Origin: Chitinophagales bacterium
GTDB taxonomy: Bacteria > Bacteroidota > Bacteroidia > Chitinophagales > UBA10324
Length of the DNA: 5,147 nt
NCBI GenBank assembly: GCA_013695715.1
Contig: JACCZZ010000025.1
Location: forward strand, 1 to 5,147
Direction: 5' to 3'
How positions within the stretch are numbered: position 1 is the first letter of the stretch; each line of letters opens with the position of its first letter. A program made the translations under genes and the position numbers. The notes under the pieces are model-generated. The model was not told the DNA's origin and searched no databases. It saw only the letters and a list, made by a program, of their open reading frames with translations. Shown in pieces: positions 1-5,147 of the stretch.

Positions 1-2942
1 GTATCATAAATATTCATTCCTTCTTCTCTTAAAGTTTTGAAGTGAGAGACCAGTAAAATTCCGTTTCGTGTTGCCACACCGAAAAGGGTAATGAACCCAA
101 TGATGCTCGGTATGCTCATAATTCCACTGGTAAAATAAATGCTAAAAACTCCCCCAATTAATGCCAATGGAAGATTGAGTAAAATGATAGAGGCAATTTT
201 TAAATTTTTAAATTCCTGAAAGAGTAACAGAAAAATTACAAGTAAGGAGAGTAAAGATGTTGCAAGTAATGTTTTCGATGCTTCGGCCTCCGATTCGAAT
301 TGTCCGCCATACTCAATGTGATAACCCTCAGGAAGTTTTATTTTTTCGTTAATGGATTTCTGAATTTCTACTACCACACTTTTCTGATCCCGCCCTGCAA
401 CATTCGCTGATACTACAGTTTTACGCTGTACATTTTCACGATTGATGGTGTTTGGTCCTGTTGTGCTGATTACATCTGCCACATAATGAAGAGGAATTTT
501 ATTGTGAATTGTGAATTGTGAATTGTCAACTGCCAATTGAAAATTATTACCTGTTATAAATTGCCTATTGCCAATTGCCAATTCACTATTCACATCGATC
601 ATGGCATTGCGGATGTTTTCAATTTTGCCTCTGTTGTCATCGTCAAATCGAAGTATTAAATCAAAAGTTCTTGCCCCTTCATAAACCTCCGAGACTTTTT
701 CTCCGGCAAAAGCTACATCTACAAATTCATTAAACTCCCCTATGGTAATTCCGTAATGATTGAGCATGTCGCGTTTTGCTTTTATCTGCACCTGCGGAAT
801 TTCAACCTGTTGCTCTACACTTAAGTCCACCAAACCCTCAATGCTCTGAATTTCATTCTTAATCTCATTAGAAAGTGTAAAGAGTTTGTTTAAATCTGTT
901 CCGAAAATTTTGATGGCAATGTTGGCACGTGTTCCTGAAAGCATGTGATCAATACGATGTCCGATAGGTTGCCCGATAGTAATATTTACTCCTGAAACTC
1001 CTGCAAGTTTTTCACGCACTTCTGTCATAAATTCTTCACGACTACGGTCATTCAAAATAAAGGGCGCATCAATTTCAGCAGCGTTAACACCTTGTGCATG
1101 TTCGTCTAATTCCGCTCTGCCTGTCCTGCGGGTTGTAATTTTTATTTCAGGAACGGAGAGTAATGCTTTCTCCACTGCTGTTCCGATTTTATTGCTTTCC
1201 TCTAATGAAATTCCGGGAAGTGAAACGGCACTCACAACTAAAGAACCTTCGTTAAATTCGGGAAGAAAACTTCTTCCTAATTGTGTCATAACAAATAGCG
1301 TTACAATAAAAAGCATCACAGCAATTGTAAGAACCACTTTTTTCCATCGCATTATTTTTTCTAAAGATTTTGTGTAGCCGTTTTGCAATCGCTGTACCAG
1401 CCAGCTCTCCCGATGTTGTTTCTGCAACATTTTTTCATCTGTTAAGAGATAGCTCGCGAGTACCGGAGTGAGTGTAATGCTTACAACAAGCGAAGCAAAA
1501 AGAGAAACAATGAATGCAATACCGAGCGGTGCCAATAATTTTCCTTCCATGCCTGATAAAAAGAAGAGCGGAATGAAAGCTACTATGATGATAAAGGTTG
1601 CATTGATAATGGAGGTACGAATTTCAACAGATGCATCAAAAATAACTTTGAGTTTATCTCTCCGCTCTGCTAAAGGTTTTATTGCATTTTGTTTTAATCG
1701 CTTAAAAACATTTTCAACATCTATGATTGCATCATCAACCAATGCACCGATGGCAATTGCCATTCCACCTAAACTCATGGTGTTAATAGTGAAGCCCAGC
1801 CATTTTAAAGTAAGAATGGCTACGATTAAAGAAATCGGAATTGCTAAGAGTGAAATAAGTGTTGCTCTCCAATTCATTAAAAACAAGAAGAGAATGATGA
1901 CGACGAATATTGAACCTTCGAGCAAAGTCTTTTGAATGTTACTGATGGAAGCGTTGATGAAATCAGCCTGCCGAAATATTTTAGTATTGATGTGTATGTC
2001 CCCGGGCAAGTTGCTTTGCATGTCGGCAATAGCCACGTCAATTTTATCAGTGAGTGCAAGCGTATTAGTGGCGGGTTGTTTCATCACTGTCATAATCACA
2101 GCCGAACTTCCTTTGAGGGATCCGTCACCAATCTTTGGGGCAGCACCAATTTTTATTTCAGCAACATCTTCAATTTTTATAGTGTTGCCATTGATATTTT
2201 TGATAACTGATTTTCCAATTTCGTTTACATCGCTGGTTCTGCCAATGCCTTTTACAATGTATTCATTGTTGTATTCATTCATAAAACCGCCCGAAGAATT
2301 CCCGTTGGCTTGTTCACTTGCCTTCACTAATTCGGAAAGTGTAACGCTGTAGTAATTCATTTTTTGGGGAGAAGCTAAAATCTGATACTGCTTGTATTCG
2401 CCTCCGATAACAACTACTTGTGCAACTCCGCCAGTGGCTAATAATCTTGGTCGCAAGGTCCAGTCGGCAATGGTTCGCAAATCCATTTGCGAAGTACTGT
2501 CAGCCGTTAAACTGATTAGCATGATTTCGCCCATGATGCTCGACTGCGGAGCCATTGTAGGATTTCCCACACCAACGGGAAGCTTTTCTGCTACAGCAAT
2601 TATTTTTTCATTTACGATTTGACGTGCCTTGAAAATATCAGTGTTCCATTCAAACTCTATCCACACAATTGAAATACCTGCCGATGATGAGCTGCGAACT
2701 CTGCGAACATTCGTAGCACCATTCACAGAAGATTCGATAGGAAAGGTTACTAATTTTTCTACTTCTTCAGGGGCCATGCCATGCGCTTCGGTAAGCACAA
2801 CAACGGTTGGTGCAGTGAGGTCGGGAAATACATCTACCTCCATTTGCGTGGCAACATAACTGCCGAATACAATGAGCAAAACGCTTACTACTACAATAAG
2901 CAGGCGATTGTTTAATGAAAAATTAATTATCCTGTTAAGCAT
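1..2942 (-). CDS. czcA: CusA/CzcA-family heavy-metal efflux RND pump, C-terminus cut off by the window edge
   Basis: Inner-membrane proton-driven exporter of metal cations, the pump of a tripartite CusCBA/CzcCBA-type system. I translated all 980 visible codons and found no stop. It begins MLNRIINFSLNNR, followed by TM1 (about residues 14-30), DVFPDLTAP and GMAPEEVEK, a hallmark N-terminus of the family. TM2 runs about 342-357. TM4 carries AIAIGALVDDAIIDVEN; D403 and E410 align with the proton-relay D405/E412 of CusA. ADWTLRPRLL, FLPEFNEGS, GHRIDHMLSGTRANI and GFITLFGVATRNG are further family motifs. About 90-110 C-terminal residues are missing by comparison with CusA (1047 residues). The ATG at 2942 is the only good start: the frame upstream meets TAA at 2979-2981 with no other ATG. 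Residues about 784-814 are a translated repeat not expected in the family. By eye the three CusA Met-triad positions are Ala, His and Lys, so Cu/Ag specificity cannot be assumed. The family call is very secure; the czc name is only a family label. Confidence 0.96.
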   Translation of the reverse strand, partial: MLNRIINFSLNNRLLIVVVSVLLIVFGSYVATQMEVDVFPDLTAPTVVVLTEAHGMAPEEVEKLVTFPIESSVNGATNVRRVRSSSSAGISIVWIEFEWNTDIFKARQIVNEKIIAVAEKLPVGVGNPTMAPQSSIMGEIMLISLTADSTSQMDLRTIADWTLRPRLLATGGVAQVVVIGGEYKQYQILASPQKMNYYSVTLSELVKASEQANGNSSGGFMNEYNNEYIVKGIGRTSDVNEIGKSVIKNINGNTIKIEDVAEIKIGAAPKIGDGSLKGSSAVIMTVMKQPATNTLALTDKIDVAIADMQSNLPGDIHINTKIFRQADFINASISNIQKTLLEGSIFVVIILFLFLMNWRATLISLLAIPISLIVAILTLKWLGFTINTMSLGGMAIAIGALVDDAIIDVENVFKRLKQNAIKPLAERRDKLKVIFDASVEIRTSIINATFIIIVAFIPLFFLSGMEGKLLAPLGIAFIVSLFASLVVSITLTPVLASYLLTDEKMLQKQHRESWLVQRLQNGYTKSLEKIMRWKKVVLTIAVMLFIVTLFVMTQLGRSFLPEFNEGSLVVSAVSLPGISLEESNKIGTAVEKALLSVPEIKITTRRTGRAELDEHAQGVNAAEIDAPFILNDRSREEFMTEVREKLAGVSGVNITIGQPIGHRIDHMLSGTRANIAIKIFGTDLNKLFTLSNEIKNEIQSIEGLVDLSVEQQVEIPQVQIKAKRDMLNHYGITIGEFNEFVDVAFAGEKVSEVYEGARTFDLILRFDDDNRGKIENIRNAMIDVNSELAIGNRQFITGNNFQLAVDNSQFTIHNKIPLHYVADVISTTGPNTINRENVQRKTVVSANVAGRDQKSVVVEIQKSINEKIKLPEGYHIEYGGQFESEAEASKTLLATSLLSLLVIFLLLFQEFKNLKIASIILLNLPLALIGGVFSIYFTSGIMSIPSIIGFITLFGVATRNGILLVSHFKTLREEGMNIYD
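504..593. repeat. Heptamer-based imperfect inverted repeat inside the pump gene
   Basis: On the + strand the left side reads as 7-base units GTGAATT x3, GTCAACT, GCCAATT, GAAAATT. The right side, read on the - strand from 593, gives GTGAATA, GTGAATT, GGCAATT, GGCAATA, GGCAATT. Arms 511-545 and 559-593 match at about 28 of 35 positions around a 13-base centre, so the element could fold as a long hairpin. It is translated within the pump as about 31 residues (784-814), including NSELAIGN and DNSQFTIHN. Related proteins as I recall them have only a short N-G type turn here, between a strand ending in IDV and the KIPL strand. I infer an inserted mobile or expanding repeat. No clear target duplication is visible. 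Confidence 0.85.
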
Positions 2943-3071
2943 CTTAGTGAATTGTGAATGGTCAATTGTGAATTCTGCTTAAGATTAATCCTGTCAGCAT
3001 TTTGAAAACATTAATCATTGCTTCTCCGAGCGCATCTCTATTTATGTTATTAAGATAATGAAGAGGACACC
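2943..3071. other. Gap between adaptor and pump genes
   Basis: This 129-base stretch lies between the adaptor stop and the pump start. The pump-proximal third is the heptamer repeat. The rest is AT-rich and holds an 8-base palindrome GATTAATC, but no strong hairpin with a T-run, so I see no terminator; read-through from adaptor to pump is likely. I see no recognisable Bacteroidota promoter (TTTG plus TAnnTTTG). The - strand has an open stretch of about 38 codons whose only ATG gives an 18-residue peptide (3018-2962), which I do not call as a gene. Confidence 0.6.
2944..2974. repeat. Second heptamer repeat copy, in the pump's leader
   Basis: The + strand units are GTGAATT, GTGAATG, GTCAATT, GTGAATT (2947-2974), preceded by a degenerate partial unit. 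About 24 of 28 bases match the left arm of the copy inside the pump gene (511-538), including the order of two GTGAAT units followed by a GTCAA unit. It ends about 4 bases before the pump's start codon, so it supplies the ribosome-binding part of the leader. Only one arm is present, and no matching inverted arm is seen nearby. Confidence 0.75.
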
Positions 3072-4586
3072 TTAATGTTCATGCCCATGCGCAGGCAGTG
3101 TTCCTGATGCAGTTGACAATTTGATTTGATATGCTCCTTTGGTTACCACTCTTTCACCTTCGGCAACTCCTGAAAGTAGCTGCACATTTACTCCATCACT
3201 TGCACCAATTTTCACTTCACGCTTCTGAAAACTTTCGCCTTCTGTTTGCACATACACAAAGAAATTACCCTGATCTTCTATTAATGATGATATAGGGATT
3301 ACCAAAGCATCAGAAATTGGATTAGATTTAAGATATACTTCGGCGATAGAACCGGGAATAATATTACCTGCATTATTAATTTCAAATATTACCGGAATAA
3401 AGGGGGAATTGCCAGAAGCACTTTTTCCGTAAGAAATTACTCTGCCATTTAATTCAGTTGTGCTGAATATCTCCTCGCTATCGGTTGTCTTGAAATTAGC
3501 AGACGTAATTCCGGGAAGCTTAGCAAAATATTTTTGAGAGACATTAGCCTGCAGAATAAGCTTCTTATTTTTTGATATGCTTGCCAATGGTGTTCCTGCT
3601 TCAACAAATTCACCTTCAGCTACCAAAATGCTTTTTATAAAGCCATTCATAGGTGAAGAGACAGATTGCCCTCTGGAAGAATAGTTTTTTGCAAGTGTGT
3701 TGAAAGCGATTTGTGCACCTTCAAACACTACCTTGGCTTGCAGGAAATCTTTCTGAGACACTATGCTATCCTGCACCAATTTCTCTGCACGGTCATAATC
3801 CGCTTTTGCTTTTTCATATTTCGCTTTGGCTTCATTGTAGGCAGCATCAACATTGCCGCTGGTCATATCCCCCCCCGTAATAGTGAATAACAGGTTGCCT
3901 GCATTTACGGATGAACCGATTATGGATTTATTGCCGGAAAACAATACAATGCCCGCTGCTTTTGCAGTAACAATCATTTCATCACCCGGAGCCGGAAGAA
4001 CTTGTCCACTGGTCTTGATGATATCGCTGAAAGCTTGCCGCATTGCTGGGGCATTGGCAAATTCTACTTTCCAGGCTTGCTCTTTCAGGTAGGTGATGTC
4101 ACCACCTTCGGGTTCTATCCTTTGATCTTCTAATGCAGCTTTTTCATCGGCATACACATTAACATTATCAAGTATGATTTGGTCAGTGAATTCTTTAGTG
4201 TTGATGTCGAATACTAATTTCCCCATACCTGATGCTGATGGTTTTAGTGCTAAGCGATAAATGCCCGGTACACTTGGTGTATCGGCAGTTTGTTTTATGC
4301 CTTTGCTATTAACAATTAAACTAATTGTAACGCTTCCTTCCGTTAATGGAAGAAATTTTTCACCCAGAATTGTAAAATGGGCAGCAAACTTTGATGTGCT
4401 GCCCACTATAAGTGGTTTAAATTCTACAAAAACTTCTGATTTATCAGTGTATAGCGTGTAAGCAAGCGGCTCAAGTCCGGGTTCATGCACTTGTTCTTCG
4501 ATTTTATTTTTGCAACCCGTAAACACTAGAACCGCCAAGGCGATTGCTGATAAGATTTTGTTCATTGATCGATTTATTTTATACAT
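3072..4586 (-). CDS. czcB: CusB/CzcB-type periplasmic adaptor (membrane fusion) lipoprotein of the metal efflux RND system
   Basis: Periplasmic adaptor expected to join the downstream pump to an outer-membrane channel. A lipoprotein signal ends at FTGC (C25). Residues about 40-145 form an N-terminal beta-rich domain (VFVEFKPLIVG, FAAHFT, LTEGSVTISL) typical, as I recall, of Bacteroidota adaptors of this class. ITYLKEQAWKVEF (164-176) is a family motif. The first lipoyl half is about 204-237, the helical hairpin about 245-302 (rich in A/K/E), and the second lipoyl half about 308-338 (SSPMNGFIKSI, EGEFVEAGTPL). A beta-barrel (LILQANVSQ) and a membrane-proximal domain (ALVIPISSLI to VVTKGAYQIKL) follow. 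The C-terminus is HGHEH, a possible metal ligand tail. The start is uncertain: M1 (4586) lies 5 bases after the lipoprotein stop behind an A-rich leader; M8 (4565) gives a more compact signal, MNKILSAIA, with the lipobox Cys at 18. The close spacing implies one operon with the lipoprotein. A run of eight G's falls at T237-D240. Confidence 0.93.
   Translation of the reverse strand: MYKINRSMNKILSAIALAVLVFTGCKNKIEEQVHEPGLEPLAYTLYTDKSEVFVEFKPLIVGSTSKFAAHFTILGEKFLPLTEGSVTISLIVNSKGIKQTADTPSVPGIYRLALKPSASGMGKLVFDINTKEFTDQIILDNVNVYADEKAALEDQRIEPEGGDITYLKEQAWKVEFANAPAMRQAFSDIIKTSGQVLPAPGDEMIVTAKAAGIVLFSGNKSIIGSSVNAGNLLFTITGGDMTSGNVDAAYNEAKAKYEKAKADYDRAEKLVQDSIVSQKDFLQAKVVFEGAQIAFNTLAKNYSSRGQSVSSPMNGFIKSILVAEGEFVEAGTPLASISKNKKLILQANVSQKYFAKLPGITSANFKTTDSEEIFSTTELNGRVISYGKSASGNSPFIPVIFEINNAGNIIPGSIAEVYLKSNPISDALVIPISSLIEDQGNFFVYVQTEGESFQKREVKIGASDGVNVQLLSGVAEGERVVTKGAYQIKLSTASGTLPAHGHEH
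3869..3876. repeat. Eight-base C/G homopolymer in the adaptor gene
   Basis: Eight consecutive C on the + strand (G on the coding strand) encode the end of T237, G238, G239 and the start of D240, between the first lipoyl half and the coiled-coil hairpin. Loss of one base would give ATA then TGA almost at once. Gain of one base would reach TGA about eight codons later. Either shift would remove the hairpin and everything after it. The tract stands out in an AT-rich gene. It could be a slippage site or merely a spot prone to sequencing error. Confidence 0.9.
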
Positions 4587-4591
4587 TTTTT

Positions 4592-4855
4592 CTATAAGTG
4601 CTTGTGAGGATGCTCATTTCCATTTTGTTTCTCATGAGTATGGTCATTCCCGGGTTCATCTTTTTGTGAAGGTGTATCAGCCGGAACAGTAAATTCTTCC
4701 TGTCTGATTTCGCTATCTTCTTCATGGTTTTCATGAACTGAACCGTCATCATGTTTATGAATATCTTCAGTATGTTCCTGTTCCTTATTTTGATTACCGG
4801 AGCATCCTGCAAATAAGAATGCAGCAATTGCTATTGAAACCAATAGTTTTTTCAT
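4592..4855 (-). CDS. Small His-rich acidic lipoprotein, probable periplasmic metal binder
   Basis: An 87-residue protein with a clear lipoprotein signal: MKKLLVSIAIAAFLFAGC, with the lipobox LFAGC ending at C18. The mature part of about 70 residues has no predicted fold. It is very hydrophilic, with ten His and roughly nineteen Asp/Glu. His occurs mostly as HxH pairs in two clusters, one near residues 28-46 (EDIHKHDD, VHENHEED) and one at the C-terminus (DHTHEK, EHPHKHL). The middle (EFTVPADTP) is poor in His. It is the gene just before the adaptor, 5 bases away, so co-expression is very likely. The role as a metal-buffering or metal-delivering lipoprotein is inferred from composition and context; I do not recognise a named family. 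The ATG at 4855 is supported by the perfect signal peptide. The leader is AT-rich with no Shine-Dalgarno. Confidence 0.88.
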   Translation of the reverse strand: MKKLLVSIAIAAFLFAGCSGNQNKEQEHTEDIHKHDDGSVHENHEEDSEIRQEEFTVPADTPSQKDEPGNDHTHEKQNGNEHPHKHL

Positions 4856-4940
4856 TGTATAAAGTTTTCAATGATTGAATAAACGGAGAAGACTTAACTG
4901 CAATAGCAGAAGTCAGTAACTTTCCCTAACGAAAGACTAC
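4856..4940. other. Gap upstream of the lipoprotein gene
   Basis: These 85 bases separate the stop of the partial upstream gene from the lipoprotein start. They hold one good hairpin (listed separately) and a weaker CTTTC/GAAAG stem nearer the upstream gene. I find no convincing TTTG/TAnnTTTG promoter, so the transcript may start further upstream and run through the partial gene. Confidence 0.45.
4891..4914 (-). promoter_or_regulatory. Hairpin in the lipoprotein's 5' leader
   Basis: The arms GACTT-CTGC and GCAG-AAGTC pair perfectly over 9 bp with a 2-base bulge and a TATT loop in the - strand RNA. It lies about 35 bases upstream of the lipoprotein start and about 27 bases past the stop of the preceding gene. 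The bases after it (TTCTCCGTTTATT) are only moderately T-rich. It could be a weak terminator or attenuator, an RNA-processing or stability element, or chance. Confidence 0.4.
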
Positions 4941-5147
4941 TCAGGAAATTAAAGCAGGTGGAGCCCGCAATCCGCAAGAAAGAGAATGAAGTGAAATGTA
5001 AATGAGATGTTCCGAAGGCGGCTTATATAGTAGAGGTGGAATAAGTAAGCTGCTGCATGTAAAATTTTCTTGCAACACTGTAATCCAGGGAAGCAGTTGT
5101 CTGGAAAACTCATTACTGAAGGACTGAATGTTTATGGTGGTGAAGCC
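4941..5147 (-). CDS. C-terminal 68 codons of an unidentified protein, 5' end beyond the window
   Basis: The frame is open from the right edge to TGA at 4941-4943, while both other minus frames stop within about 11 codons. The visible part has no His cluster and no membrane segment I would trust. It contains QLLPWITVL, then LLIPPLLYKPPSEHL and ends CGLRAPPALIS. Small Bacteroidota proteins of metal loci often end in a short Pro-Pro tail such as RxPP, and this tail is reminiscent of them; that is recollection, not a match. It lies in the same direction as the efflux genes and 85 bases upstream of the lipoprotein, so it may be the first gene of the operon. It could also be a chance open frame, since 68 codons is modest. 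Confidence 0.5.
   Translation of the reverse strand, partial: GFTTINIQSFSNEFSRQLLPWITVLQENFTCSSLLIPPLLYKPPSEHLIYISLHSLSCGLRAPPALIS

Noticed and set aside
501..593. CRISPR-like array
   Set aside because: Units are 7 bases, contiguous and degenerate, with no spacers; it is a tandem/inverted repeat inside a coding sequence.
501..593. Assembly error or pseudogene at the repeat in the pump
   Set aside because: The frame is unbroken for 980 codons with family motifs on both sides, and the same repeat type recurs elsewhere in the window, so a real in-frame insertion is the simpler reading. Read-level checking would settle it.
1468..2859. Long + strand open frames opposite the pump gene (up to 155 residues, several in a row)
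   Set aside because: They lie antisense to a frame with unmistakable RND motifs, are hydrophobic because they mirror membrane segments, and show no domain of their own.
2975..3071. Terminator or riboswitch between adaptor and pump
   Set aside because: Only short palindromes are present, with no stable stem followed by a T-run and no motif of a known riboswitch class.
3666..4092. Two + strand open frames opposite the adaptor
   Set aside because: They are antisense to a well-supported gene, overlap each other and have no recognisable motif or start context.
4579..4827. An 82-residue minus-strand frame overlapping the small lipoprotein
   Set aside because: It is the +1/-1 shadow of the lipoprotein; the competing frame has a perfect lipobox signal and the His-rich mature part.
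4856..4940. Bacteroidota-type promoter for the lipoprotein gene
   Set aside because: No TTTG box with a spaced TAnnTTTG element was found on the - strand; weak AT-rich stretches alone are not enough.

Overview
The window looks like part of a heavy-metal efflux locus from a Bacteroidota bacterium, with every gene on the minus strand. This rests on low GC, Lys/Asn-rich proteins, AT-rich start regions without a clear Shine-Dalgarno, several short-signal lipoproteins, and a pump and adaptor whose motifs match the Bacteroidota branch of the CusA/CzcA and CusB/CzcB families as I know them. No search was run and the genus cannot be told.

In transcription order (right to left): the last 68 codons of an unidentified gene enter from the right edge (5147-4941). 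An 85-base gap with a 9-bp hairpin follows. Next is a His-rich, acidic lipoprotein of 87 residues (4855-4592), then 5 bases later a periplasmic adaptor lipoprotein of 504 residues (4586-3072). A 129-base gap separates it from the HME-RND pump (2942 to the left edge), whose frame is open for 980 codons and is cut off about 90-110 residues before the expected end. No outer-membrane (TolC/CusC-like) partner is in view; it may lie beyond either edge.

Together the genes read as a metal export machine: the small His-rich lipoprotein would bind metal in the periplasm, the adaptor would link the pump to an outer-membrane channel, and the pump would drive export with the proton gradient. The metal is not settled; the copper/silver Met triad of CusA appears to be missing.

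The most unusual signal is a short AT-rich repeat with a 7-base period (GTGAATT/GTCAATT/GGCAATT types). One copy, a 90-base imperfect inverted repeat, sits inside the pump gene and is translated in frame as about 28 extra residues in a predicted periplasmic hairpin. A second, shorter copy ends a few bases before the pump's start codon and so forms its leader. A run of eight G's in the adaptor gene is a second point of possible instability.
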